Shown: one piece after another, positions 51,887 to 59,633 of the stretch
Numbering within the stretch: the stretch's first letter is position 1
Layout: each line of letters opens with the position of its first letter
Assembly: GCA_000466585.1 (NCBI GenBank)
Contig: KE993473.1
Span: forward strand, 64,402-128,401
Reading direction: 5' to 3'
DNA: 64,000 nucleotides
Source of the DNA: Clostridiales bacterium oral taxon 876 str. F0540
GTDB lineage: Bacteria > Bacillota > Clostridia > Clostridiales > Clostridiaceae
Translations under genes and position numbers: made by a program
The notes under the pieces: generated by a model
Database searches by the model: none
What the model was told of the DNA's origin: nothing
What the model saw: only the letters and a program-made list of their open reading frames with translations

Positions 51887-52819
51887 CTAATCTCTAAGCT
51901 CTTTGCCTGTAATTTCAAGGAATACATCATTTAATGTAGGCGGCTCAGAGTAGATCTTCCCAATAGAAATATTGTTTGATTTTAAGTAGTCCAAAAGAGC
52001 GATTAGATTGTTTTTGCCTCGGCTTGATTTAGCAACAAGCAGGTTGCCGTTGTATTCTGCTGAATTTATATGGGGAAGTGCTCTAACCCCTTCTAAAATC
52101 CTATTATCTGTCTTAAAGACCTCAATAGTAAGCTTTTCACCGGAATTTATCATTCCCTTTAGCTCATCATTTGTTCCTGTAGCTATTATCTTTCCTTTAT
52201 CCATAATAGCAATCCTTGTACAAATTTCCTCAACCTCTTCCATATAGTGAGAGGTATAAACAATTGTAGCTCCTTCTTTATTTAATCTTTGTATTCCCTC
52301 TAATATATTGTTTCTGCTCTGAGGATCAACTGCAACTGTAGGTTCATCAAGTATAATAAGCTTAGGCTTATGAGCAATACCGCAAGCAATATTAAGTCTT
52401 CTTAAAAGCCCTCCGCTTAACTTCTTAGGATAAAACTTTCTAAAGTCCTTAAGCCCTACAAATTCTATAGCTTCTTCTACAAGTTCTTTGCGCTTCTTCT
52501 TATCTAAAATATACATACCACAGAAGTAATCAATATTTTCATAAACAGTAAGCTCCTCAAATACAGCAACATTCTGCATTATTATTCCGATATTTTTCTT
52601 AATATCGTACGAATCAGGAGTCATAGGCTTGCCATAAACTTCTATAGTACCTTTATCATATTTTAATAACGATAAAATACAATTAATTGCAGTAGTTTTT
52701 CCAGAACCATTAGGTCCTAATAGTCCAAAAATTTCACCTTCTCTTACTTCTAAGTTCAAGTGATCTAAAGCTAATACATCATTATATCTTTTTACTAAGT
52801 TTTTAACATTTATAACCAT
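51887..52819 (-). CDS. ABC transporter ATP-binding protein (ABC-2 partner)
   Basis: 310 residues. Walker A GPNGSGKTT (about 36-44), signature LSGGLLRRLNIA, Walker B LIILDEPTVAVDP, H-loop YTSHYMEE. The C-terminal extension (about 220-305) is usual for drug-exporter ATPases of the DrrA/NatA type. RBS GGAGG. First gene of a three-gene exporter operon, divergent from the NarL-type two-component pair at 53011-54782, which is the natural regulator. Confidence 0.93.
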   Translation of the reverse strand: MVINVKNLVKRYNDVLALDHLNLEVREGEIFGLLGPNGSGKTTAINCILSLLKYDKGTIEVYGKPMTPDSYDIKKNIGIIMQNVAVFEELTVYENIDYFCGMYILDKKKRKELVEEAIEFVGLKDFRKFYPKKLSGGLLRRLNIACGIAHKPKLIILDEPTVAVDPQSRNNILEGIQRLNKEGATIVYTSHYMEEVEEICTRIAIMDKGKIIATGTNDELKGMINSGEKLTIEVFKTDNRILEGVRALPHINSAEYNGNLLVAKSSRGKNNLIALLDYLKSNNISIGKIYSEPPTLNDVFLEITGKELRD

Positions 52820-53010
52820 AGGATACCTCCGAAAAATAATTAAATATTTATTTCTATATACTGATAATAATACTTTTACTCTTAATACATAAGTGAATAA
52901 ACTCCAAGCTTAATATGACAAATGTAATAATGTCCTTGAGCACTGTTATTTTAAATGCTAAAATTTATATACAATGACTATTCTTAGAAAACAAAGGTTT
53001 GGATAATATT

Positions 53011-54081
53011 ATGAAAAAGTTAATTGATAAGCTTGTTATTTTTATTGTTTCAGCGGCCCTATATATACCTAATGGGGATAGCATATACACCATTATTCCT
53101 ATTTTAATTTCTATAATAATAAGTGCAATAATAAGTTATATTGAGGATGAACGTATTACTATAGCAGTATTTTTTATGTTTTTGGTACTTTGCTTCTTTA
53201 GATCTGATTTCTTATTCTTTATTCCTCTTATATGCTACGATGCAGTATATCTTAGAATTAAAGCACTGTGGATACTATCTTCTTTTCCTTTAATAGCAAA
53301 CATCACTAATATATACCAACCCTCTATGTGGATGATTGCTTCACTAATTATTGTTTCATTTATTTTGAAATACCGTACTGCTTCTCTTTTAAATGTTGAA
53401 AGCGACTATTATAAACTTCGTGATACTACTAAGGAAATATCATTGCAGCTTGAAAAGCAGAATAAAGAACTTATAGAAAAACAAGACTCCGAAGTTCATC
53501 TTGCTACGCTAAGAGAAAGAAATAGAATAGCAAGAGACATACATGATAATGTAGGTCATCTTCTTTCCAGGTCAATACTACAAATCGGCGCACTTATGGC
53601 TATAAATAAAGATATAGAAATGAAGGAAAACTTAAGACTATTAAAGGATACTCTATCAGAGGCTATGGACAGTATACGCAGCAGCGTACATGATTTACAT
53701 GAGGAATCAATTGACCTACACACAGAAATTGAAAAGTTACTTGGCAGTTTTACATTTTGCCCTGTTAAGTTTGACTATGATATAGATACAAACCTAGATA
53801 AAAATATTAAGTACACTTTTATCGCTATAGCAAAGGAAGCCCTATCAAACATAATTAAACACTCTAATGCCACAGAGGCTTCAATCATAGTTCGTGAACA
53901 TCCGGCACTGTACCAGCTGGTTATTCAGGATAATGGTTCACAAACAAACTATAACAGTGAAAATGGCATAGGAATAAAAAACATTTCTGACAGAGTTTCA
54001 GCAATAGGAGGGAATGTAAACATAAGCACCGATAAAGGCTTTAGAATATTTATTTCAGTACCTAAAAAGAAATCATCTTAA
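53011..54081 (+). CDS. NarL-type (HisKA_3) sensor histidine kinase
   Basis: 356 residues. Four to five membrane helices in the first 125 residues, then the HisKA_3 phospho-acceptor IARDIHDNVGHLLSRS and an HATPase domain (AIAKEALSNIIKHSNATEA, ENGIGIKNISDRV). Intramembrane sensors of this type usually detect membrane or drug stress. Start ATG 53011; a TTG at 52999 would add four residues. Divergent from the ABC-2 exporter operon and followed by its response regulator. Confidence 0.9.
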   Translation: MKKLIDKLVIFIVSAALYIPNGDSIYTIIPILISIIISAIISYIEDERITIAVFFMFLVLCFFRSDFLFFIPLICYDAVYLRIKALWILSSFPLIANITNIYQPSMWMIASLIIVSFILKYRTASLLNVESDYYKLRDTTKEISLQLEKQNKELIEKQDSEVHLATLRERNRIARDIHDNVGHLLSRSILQIGALMAINKDIEMKENLRLLKDTLSEAMDSIRSSVHDLHEESIDLHTEIEKLLGSFTFCPVKFDYDIDTNLDKNIKYTFIAIAKEALSNIIKHSNATEASIIVREHPALYQLVIQDNGSQTNYNSENGIGIKNISDRVSAIGGNVNISTDKGFRIFISVPKKKSS

Positions 54082-54092
54082 AATATTTGAAG

Positions 54093-54117
54093 GCTAAAGT
54101 TATAAATTAACTTTAGC
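54093..54117 (+). repeat. Hairpin of the leader-repeat family before the response regulator
   Basis: GCTAAAGTTA / TAACTTTAGC with loop TAAAT, preceded by GAAGG. Same stem length and pentaloop as the first hairpin of the copies at 3342, 14716-14872 and 34965. The second hairpin and the AGTGTTCC tag are not clear here; the sequence continues to GAGAGGAG and the start codon at 54162. Confidence 0.7.
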
Positions 54118-54161
54118 GAATACTCCAGATTACCCGATGTTTTGATTGAGAGGAGAAATTT

Positions 54162-54782
54162 ATGAAAGTTTTAGTTGTTGATGATGACAAGCTAGTATGT
54201 GTATCTCTTAAAACTATACTTGAATCCGAAAATGATATCACTGTAGTTGGTACAGGCTATAACGGAAGAAATGCTATTGAGCTTTATGAAAGCTTAAAAC
54301 CTGATATTCTTCTTATGGATATACGAATGGAAACTATGACAGGGCTTGAAGCCGGAGAAACTATACTAAAATCTGATAAAAATGCAAAAATACTTTTCCT
54401 CACAACTTTTTCTGATGATGAATATATAATAAAGGCCCTTCAAATTGGCGCAAAGGGTTATATTATAAAACAGAATTTTGAAAGCATTGTGCCTTCGCTT
54501 AGAGCAGTTCATATGGGGCAAAGTGTTTTTGGAGAAGATATTGTTACAAAAATACCTACCCTTATCAACAATAGTAGCAAAGCTAACTTTTCTTCCTTTG
54601 GCATAACAGATAAGGAACTAGATATTATCACTAATGTAGCTGAAGGCTTAAGCAACAAAGAAATAGCCAGCAAGCTTTACTTAAGTGAAGGTACCGTAAG
54701 AAATAGTATAACAACTATTTTAGAAAAACTTAACTTAAGAGATAGAACTCAGCTTGCCATATTCTACTATAAAAATAAGTAA
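54162..54782 (+). CDS. NarL/LuxR-family response regulator
   Basis: 206 residues. Receiver domain (1-120) with VVDDDK, phospho-Asp in ILLMDIRMETMTG (about 53) and the Lys of KGYIIKQ; LuxR-type helix-turn-helix (about 140-200) with FGITDKELDIITNVAEGLSNKEIASKL and LSEGTVRN. Cognate partner of the kinase at 53011. RBS GAGGAG. Probable target: the divergent ABC-2 operon. Confidence 0.93.
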   Translation: MKVLVVDDDKLVCVSLKTILESENDITVVGTGYNGRNAIELYESLKPDILLMDIRMETMTGLEAGETILKSDKNAKILFLTTFSDDEYIIKALQIGAKGYIIKQNFESIVPSLRAVHMGQSVFGEDIVTKIPTLINNSSKANFSSFGITDKELDIITNVAEGLSNKEIASKLYLSEGTVRNSITTILEKLNLRDRTQLAIFYYKNK

Positions 54783-54785
54783 AAA

Positions 54786-54816
54786 TAATAATGCAGTAAA
54801 ACTTACTGCATTATTA
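54786..54816. terminator. Terminator between the response regulator and AAC(3) genes
   Basis: Perfect 14-bp stem TAATAATGCAGTAA / TTACTGCATTATTA with a 3-nt loop, 4 nt after the response-regulator stop codon; serves both converging genes. Confidence 0.85.
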
Positions 54817-54826
54817 TCAAATATTT

Positions 54827-55627
54827 TTATCTGTTTTTCTCCATCCACTCAGTTGCAAAGTCTACCAAAGCTCTTTGCCTCATAAACCTCACATCAGCAT
54901 CTCCAACCTTATGAATTTTAATACCAGCCTCTTTATCAAATTTGTTTCCTAAGGTTACAAAGTCCGAATCATCAACTGCTTGGGTACTATAAGTTACCCA
55001 TTCTCTTTTACCATTAACCATTACAGCACTGCTTTCATTAACAAACTTCTTGGATTTAAAATCAGCCCTGGTTTCGGCTAGATGCAGTGAGGTATTTTTT
55101 TCATATCCTACACCTATTAACAAAATATATCCGTCAAGCTCATATATTTTATCTACCGGAGAATCTTTTCCAAATATATTGCTTAGATCGTGATCTTTAG
55201 TTAAGTATTCCGAATATTTTCCTACTGCAGCTACAGACCTAGCGGGATGATCTGATCTTTTTGCTCCCGGCCACTTTCTAAATACTTCAGCAACTACTCC
55301 CATTCCTATTGCAGGGGTAACCTCCTTATCATAAGCAGGCCAATTTGCACGTATTATAGTCCACCATTCTTCAGGCTCTTCCCAATGTACTCCCGTAGAT
55401 GGATCAAGGTTCTTCCAAGTTTGAGAAGGCATCATTAAAGTTCCTTCTTCACCTACTATTTCAAGTAATGCTCTTATTAAAGTTTCAGCACCACCTACAA
55501 CAAATCCCAGACTCTTCAGTGATGTATGTACGAATATAGTTTGACCTTCCGCTACCCCGCAATCTCTAAACTGCTTTATTAAATCTTCCTTTGTTAATAT
55601 AGATCTTGTTTCTTTACCTTGTTTCAT
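54827..55627 (-). CDS. AAC(3)-family aminoglycoside acetyltransferase
   Basis: 266 residues, the usual length. Opening TKEDLIKQFRDCGVAEGQTIFVHTSLKSLGFVVGGAETLIRAL and LMMPSQTW, then MGVVAEVFRKWPGAKRSDHPARSVAAVG, and ILLIGVGYEKNTSLHLAE with the catalytic His, are characteristic of the YokD/AAC(3) antibiotic N-acetyltransferases. Such enzymes acetylate aminoglycosides at N3, but some members have weak or unknown activity. GGGGG before the ATG. Stand-alone; upstream on the same strand is a Crp/Fnr regulator gene whose stop is 22 nt away, so the two may be co-transcribed. Confidence 0.9.
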   Translation of the reverse strand: MKQGKETRSILTKEDLIKQFRDCGVAEGQTIFVHTSLKSLGFVVGGAETLIRALLEIVGEEGTLMMPSQTWKNLDPSTGVHWEEPEEWWTIIRANWPAYDKEVTPAIGMGVVAEVFRKWPGAKRSDHPARSVAAVGKYSEYLTKDHDLSNIFGKDSPVDKIYELDGYILLIGVGYEKNTSLHLAETRADFKSKKFVNESSAVMVNGKREWVTYSTQAVDDSDFVTLGNKFDKEAGIKIHKVGDADVRFMRQRALVDFATEWMEKNR

Positions 55628-55649
55628 ATTTGTTCCCCCATTAACTTTA

Positions 55650-56339
55650 TTATAAAGATTTTATATATAAATTCTTAGATAAATCATTAAGCCTTTTTTC
55701 ATCTAAGATATATATTTTTTTACCGTCACATCTTATAATTAGTTCTTCTTCCATCTCTTTAAGAGTTCTATTTAAATGCCTGTAGGTGGTTCCTAAAAAT
55801 TGAGCAATTTCTTTAAAGGATGAATTTAAAGTTATATAGTTTTTATCTGTTATATGCTCAACTAGGTAGCTGGATAATCTATTGATAAGAGGATAGACAA
55901 AATTGTAAGAACTGTTATTTATAGTTGCATATAGCTTTTCACTCAAGGAGTCTACTAAATAATGCAAAAGCTTTATATTATTAAAATATTCTTTTCTAAG
56001 TATCGCTGCTGGTATTGCTATTAAATAAGTATTCTCAATTGCCTCAATATCGCATGTTATAGGAATATTCTTTAAAAGCTCCAAGTCTCCAATAGTATTA
56101 AAATCTTTATAAAACTTTAACTGCATTGACTTTCCATTTTCAAAAAGATATGATATTTTAATTTGCCCATCTACAAGTAAATAATAGTATTCAAGCTTTG
56201 TCTGAGCTTCCAATACAAACTCGTTTCTCTCAAAGAAATGAAGCTGAGCATATCTTAATATATCTTCCCCGAGTATTTCTTCTATATTATGCTTCTCAAT
56301 ATACATTCTTAATAAATTCCTATCAGAAATTCTTCTCAT
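55650..56339 (-). CDS. Crp/Fnr-family regulator
   Basis: 229 residues. N-terminal cyclic-nucleotide-like beta-barrel (about 15-125: FFERNEFVLEAQTKLEYYYLLVDGQIKI) and C-terminal winged helix (about 150-220: FKEIAQFLGTTYRHLNRTLKEMEEELII). No N-terminal Fe-S cysteines, so not a classical Fnr. Start at 56339 behind AAGGAGG. Divergent from the DMT transporter pair; the palindrome ATGACATATGTCAT lies between them. Confidence 0.9.
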   Translation of the reverse strand: MRRISDRNLLRMYIEKHNIEEILGEDILRYAQLHFFERNEFVLEAQTKLEYYYLLVDGQIKISYLFENGKSMQLKFYKDFNTIGDLELLKNIPITCDIEAIENTYLIAIPAAILRKEYFNNIKLLHYLVDSLSEKLYATINNSSYNFVYPLINRLSSYLVEHITDKNYITLNSSFKEIAQFLGTTYRHLNRTLKEMEEELIIRCDGKKIYILDEKRLNDLSKNLYIKSL

Positions 56340-56353
56340 AAATCCTCCTTGAA

Positions 56354-56367
56354 ATGACATATGTCAT
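56354..56367. promoter_or_regulatory. Palindromic operator between the Crp/Fnr gene and the DMT pair
   Basis: ATGACATATGTCAT, a perfect 14-bp palindrome, 15 nt upstream of the regulator start codon and 65 nt upstream of the transporter start. Its place fits a site for the regulator itself. Confidence 0.65.
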
Positions 56368-56431
56368 ATTCAGATCCTTATAAATATTGTAGTTTATTAA
56401 CAAAGGATTGTAAATCTTAGGAGGTTACTAT

Positions 56432-56854
56432 ATGTATAAAAATTTAGCCTTTATGAATGGAATTATTCTTGCTATCATGGTGTTTTTAAATGGTATGCTG
56501 GGAAGTAAAACCGGACCATATGTAAGTACACTAGTATATCACTTACTAGGGCTTTTATTAATTATTATTTTATCTATATTCAAAGGAAATAAGCTTTCAA
56601 GCTTTAAAACTCTATCTCCTGTATTTTTTATTCCTGGGCTTTTAAGTGTTTTAACTATACTCTTTAACAACATCGCAATTCCTAAAATAGGTTTGAGTCT
56701 TTGTATTGGAATAGGGCTGTTCGGCCAGCTTGTGATGTCCTGCATAGTAGAACACTTTGGACTATTTGGAATGCCTTTAAATAAGTTTAAAAAGAAAAAG
56801 CTTATAGGCTTTTCAATAATTTCTCTTGGAATAATGATGATGATAATAATGTAG
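56432..56854 (+). CDS. Small DMT-family transporter subunit (YdcZ/DUF606), first of a pair
   Basis: 140 residues with four to five membrane helices and few charges: NGIILAIMVFLNGMLGSKTGPYVSTLVYHLLGLLLIIILSIF. DUF606 proteins are half-size drug/metabolite transporters that often occur as pairs. RBS GGAGG. The partner gene starts 17 nt downstream. Confidence 0.87.
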   Translation: MYKNLAFMNGIILAIMVFLNGMLGSKTGPYVSTLVYHLLGLLLIIILSIFKGNKLSSFKTLSPVFFIPGLLSVLTILFNNIAIPKIGLSLCIGIGLFGQLVMSCIVEHFGLFGMPLNKFKKKKLIGFSIISLGIMMMIIM

Positions 56855-56871
56855 TAAAGGAGGAATTTTCT

Positions 56872-57354
56872 ATGTATATATTTTTATCCTTTTTAACTGG
56901 TATAATAATAATTATAAATATGATGTTAAATGGAAAGCTAGCTCAAAAAGAAGGAATGCTAAACGGGCTTATAATAAATTATACAACTGCAGCCTTGTCT
57001 TCTATTATATTATGCGCATTAATGGTAAAAACTGTACCCTCATATTCAGATATTAAGACCGTTCCCTTTATATATTTTCTCAGCGGTTTTATCGGAGTTT
57101 TAACAACCTATTTGTTTAATATCATCGTTCCAAGGGTCCCGGCAGTATATATAGTCATACTGAGGTTTATAGGACAGATGCTTACGAGTGCTGCCATAGA
57201 TTATATATACTTGAACATCTTTTCTAAAGGAAAGCTAATCGGAGGACTGCTGTTTTTAATAGGATTAATAATTAATGCAAAAATTGATAATAAGGAGCTT
57301 ACTAAAATAGCTAAACAGGAGGATAATAATGAAATACGAAGTTATAATATTTGA
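56872..57354 (+). CDS. Small DMT-family transporter subunit (YdcZ/DUF606), second of a pair
   Basis: 160 residues, five membrane helices, same plan as its neighbour: TGIIIIINMMLNGKLAQKEGMLNGLIINYTTAALSS and GLLFLIGLIINAKID. The charged C-terminus overlaps the following HAD gene by 26 nt. RBS AAAGGAGG. Probably a heterodimer with the preceding subunit; substrate unknown. Confidence 0.87.
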   Translation: MYIFLSFLTGIIIIINMMLNGKLAQKEGMLNGLIINYTTAALSSIILCALMVKTVPSYSDIKTVPFIYFLSGFIGVLTTYLFNIIVPRVPAVYIVILRFIGQMLTSAAIDYIYLNIFSKGKLIGGLLFLIGLIINAKIDNKELTKIAKQEDNNEIRSYNI

Positions 57355-58018
57355 TGCAGATGATACCTTATTTGATTTTAAAAAATCAGAAAGAGAAGCT
57401 TTTAAAAATGCCATACTTGAATTTGATATAGAATACGATGAAAATCATCATTTAAAAATTTATCAAGAAATAAATACTGCAATATGGAAAGAATTTGAGC
57501 AGGGATCTATCACTCAGGAAAAGTTGAAAGTTGAAAGATTTAAAAGACTATCTGACAGACTAAATACAAGCTTTGATGAAAATAAATTTGCAAAAGCATA
57601 CATGAGGCATTTGGCTGATGCATCCTTTTTATTTGATGAAAGCATAGAACTTGTCGAAAGCCTTCACAAAAATTATAAACTTACTATCGTTACTAACGGC
57701 CTTACTGATGTTCAAAGCAAGAGAATAAGAAAATCTGAGATAGCAAAATACTTTGAGGATGTAGTCATATCTGAGGAAATTCAAATAGCAAAGCCTGATC
57801 CAAGAATTTTTGAACATGCTGTACAAAATATCAATCATACTGATAAGAGTAAAATCCTTATGGTTGGTGACAGCTTAACCTCTGATATACAAGGTGGCAT
57901 AAACTTTGGAGTAGATACCTGCTGGTACAATCTTAAAGGGCTACAAAACACTACAAATATCAAGCCTACTTATGAAATTAATAACCTTATGGAACTGAAA
58001 ACAATACTTGAAAAATAA
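57329..58018 (+). CDS. YjjG-like HAD nucleotidase
   Basis: 229 residues. Motif I IIFDADDTLFDF (Asp nucleophile near 10), cap domain about 18-90, motif II LTIVTNGLTDVQSKRI, Lys in AKPDPRIF and motif IV MVGDSLTSDIQGG. This set of motifs is that of YjjG, a pyrimidine nucleotidase that removes non-canonical or excess nucleoside monophosphates. RBS AGGAGG within the end of the DMT gene; third gene of that operon. Confidence 0.9.
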   Translation: MKYEVIIFDADDTLFDFKKSEREAFKNAILEFDIEYDENHHLKIYQEINTAIWKEFEQGSITQEKLKVERFKRLSDRLNTSFDENKFAKAYMRHLADASFLFDESIELVESLHKNYKLTIVTNGLTDVQSKRIRKSEIAKYFEDVVISEEIQIAKPDPRIFEHAVQNINHTDKSKILMVGDSLTSDIQGGINFGVDTCWYNLKGLQNTTNIKPTYEINNLMELKTILEK

Positions 58019-58021
58019 GCT

Positions 58022-58049
58022 AAGGAGTTGTCTCACGACAACTCCTTTT
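58022..58049. terminator. Terminator after the YjjG gene
   Basis: Perfect 11-bp stem AAGGAGTTGTC / GACAACTCCTT with loop TCAC and TTTT tail; directly after the YjjG stop codon, also serving the convergent small gene. Confidence 0.92.
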
Positions 58050-58203
58050 ACCTATCTTTATTATCCCTATCGTCATTATTTGAAAATGGTGACTCTAGTA
58101 TTTTAGGATCTTTACCATCATTTTTATCAACTTCAAAGCCTAGATAACCCCAATCGTCGCTGAAGGTTAAATTAGGTTCCTTTTGTTTATCCTTATTTTT
58201 CAT
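58048..58203 (-). CDS. Small hydrophilic protein of unknown function
   Basis: 51 residues from the ATG at 58203, which has AAAGGGAG 9 nt upstream. Very acidic and polar (DDWGYLGFEVDKNDGK, NNDDRDNKDR), no membrane helix, one GYLGFEV patch that may fold. No homologue was recognised. It is convergent with the YjjG operon and shares its terminator. The upstream in-frame extension is not supported by a ribosome binding site. Confidence 0.6.
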   Translation of the reverse strand: MKNKDKQKEPNLTFSDDWGYLGFEVDKNDGKDPKILESPFSNNDDRDNKDR

Positions 58204-58397
58204 AAAAGCACTCCCTTTATTGTTATGATAAATACCTTGATTAACATACAATATAGTTTGCACATTTTTTATAAAAATATAAAACATGTACACACATAAA
58301 AAATCTTATGTATATTCACGTTTTTTACATATAAAAAGTAAGTATTCATAAGATAGTGACAGACATTATTTAAATTTGATATATCATATAAAAATAG

Positions 58398-58457
58398 AAT
58401 AGGCACGATAATATAGAAATGACGGTTTCATGTTACCTTGCCTATTGTATATTATCG
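58398..58457 (-). terminator. Interleaved inverted repeats after the secreted-protein gene
   Basis: Two inverted repeats cross each other: AATAGGCA (58398-58405) with TGCCTATT (58439-58446), and CGATAATATA (58406-58415) with TATATTATCG (58448-58457). On the minus strand the first is followed by CTATTTTT, so it can act as terminator of the secreted-protein gene; the second cannot form at the same time as a simple nested stem. Confidence 0.6.
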
Positions 58458-58468
58458 ATTAATTAAGG

Positions 58469-59107
58469 CTATTTATATCTTATAGTCGAACCGTTTTGAT
58501 TGCATCCAACAGCTATAACTGGCCTAGATGATTGTACTGGTACATCTTTAAGTCCTAAATAAAACTTTGCACCACCGATTACTTTTGCCTCAGTTGATGA
58601 TACTTGAAGACTTCTAGAATATCCGTCTGTATAACTCCATCCAACTTGATGGGTGTTAGCACTATAATTTGAATCTATTACCCATGAGGAAGAATAGTCA
58701 TAGCCAAATGTTCCTGAAACTGTTAAATCCCAAACCTTCCATCCAAAAAGTGCTGTTGCATCTATATATACAGATTTTGTTGAAGTATAATAATCTGTTG
58801 AATAATTAGGTGTAACAGACATAAATGATTGAGCTGGCATACTTCTTCTAGAAATCTTATTTGTTGTTGATGTTACTATACAGTTTAGAACATAATTATT
58901 ACTTAACTTTATAGTTTGTTTCCCAGTTTTATTAAAATCAATTTTACTTAAAGCAGACTCAATATTTTCTTGACTAAAGGCTTTCTTAAATTCTTCATTT
59001 TCTGCTTTGGTTAAACTAGAACTAACCTCTTTAGCAGATACGTAAGTAAATCCCATCATAGAAAACAAGATTACTGTAGCCATAATAAACAAACAAACTT
59101 TTTTCAT
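58469..59107 (-). CDS. Secreted protein of unknown function
   Basis: 212 residues. Signal peptide MKKVCLFIMATVILFSMMGFTYVSA, probable cleavage after VSA. The mature part has a helical segment (about 30-60), then a beta-rich, Ser/Thr/Tyr/Trp-rich region (about 85-205: YSTDYYTSTKSVYIDATALF, YDYSSSWVIDSNYS, SYTDGYSRS), and only two cysteines. No catalytic motif. RBS AGAGGTG. It is divergent from a 42-residue membrane peptide gene. It could be a secreted toxin, bacteriocin-like or structural protein; not assigned. Confidence 0.75.
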   Translation of the reverse strand: MKKVCLFIMATVILFSMMGFTYVSAKEVSSSLTKAENEEFKKAFSQENIESALSKIDFNKTGKQTIKLSNNYVLNCIVTSTTNKISRRSMPAQSFMSVTPNYSTDYYTSTKSVYIDATALFGWKVWDLTVSGTFGYDYSSSWVIDSNYSANTHQVGWSYTDGYSRSLQVSSTEAKVIGGAKFYLGLKDVPVQSSRPVIAVGCNQNGSTIRYK

Positions 59108-59161
59108 AATATCACCTCTCATTATAATATAATAATATAAATGCTGAAAGGTGGTTATTAT

Positions 59162-59290
59162 ATGTGGACAATGAGTGCGTCCCAATTTATTTTCACAGTT
59201 TTTCTATTTTCACTAATATCAATAATTATATTTATATTAATTCCATCATATATTTTGAAATTAATAAAAATAATAAAAGGAAAAGAATAA
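59162..59290 (+). CDS. 42-residue single-helix membrane peptide
   Basis: Plus-strand gene with AAAGGTGG upstream of the ATG. The peptide starts MWTMSASQ, has one long hydrophobic helix (about 9-33, rich in Ile, Leu and Phe) and ends with a basic tail KLIKIIKGKE. Its stop codon is inside a strong terminator hairpin, and it is divergent from the secreted-protein gene, so the two may share a control region. This size and plan fit small membrane toxins, immunity peptides or regulators; no family was recognised. Confidence 0.6.
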   Translation: MWTMSASQFIFTVFLFSLISIIIFILIPSYILKLIKIIKGKE

Positions 59291-59317
59291 GTAATGGGCT
59301 TCATTACTTATTCTTTT
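59281..59317. terminator. Terminator overlapping the stop of the small membrane peptide gene
   Basis: Perfect 16-bp stem AAAAGAATAAGTAATG / CATTACTTATTCTTTT with loop GGCTT; A- and T-tracts on both sides. It also ends the DUF503 gene on the other strand. Confidence 0.9.
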
Positions 59318-59610
59318 TATGTTAAAGAAACCATATCCTCTCTTTCAATATTAATTAATTCTGCATCTGTATTAGCTTCAACAAAATCAATTATATTTTC
59401 CATTGTAGAATCTATCTGAGCTGTGCTTCCGCATACTGCAGCAATTCCTATAACTATTGTCTGATGAATATCCTGCTCAGCTACCTCTGCAACAGATATA
59501 TTAAATTTGTTCTTAAGCCTTTGAACAATACTTTTTACAACCATTCTTTTTTCTTTTAAAGAATGCACCCAGGAAGCTCTCAGTGTAATTTTCAGTAGCA
59601 AAATCTTCAT
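59317..59610 (-). CDS. DUF503 family protein (YlxP-like)
   Basis: 97 residues from ATG 59610 (GGGTG upstream). MKILLLKITLRASWVHSLKEKRMVVKSIVQRLKNKFNISVAEVAEQD is the DUF503 signature. The family occurs near ribosome and translation genes in Firmicutes (YlxP), but its role is unclear. Here it is the last gene behind the BcrAB-like operon, 23 nt after the kinase stop codon, and ends at a strong terminator. Confidence 0.9.
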   Translation of the reverse strand: MKILLLKITLRASWVHSLKEKRMVVKSIVQRLKNKFNISVAEVAEQDIHQTIVIGIAAVCGSTAQIDSTMENIIDFVEANTDAELINIEREDMVSLT

Positions 59611-59633
59611 ACGTTTCACCCATTCGTTTATTT

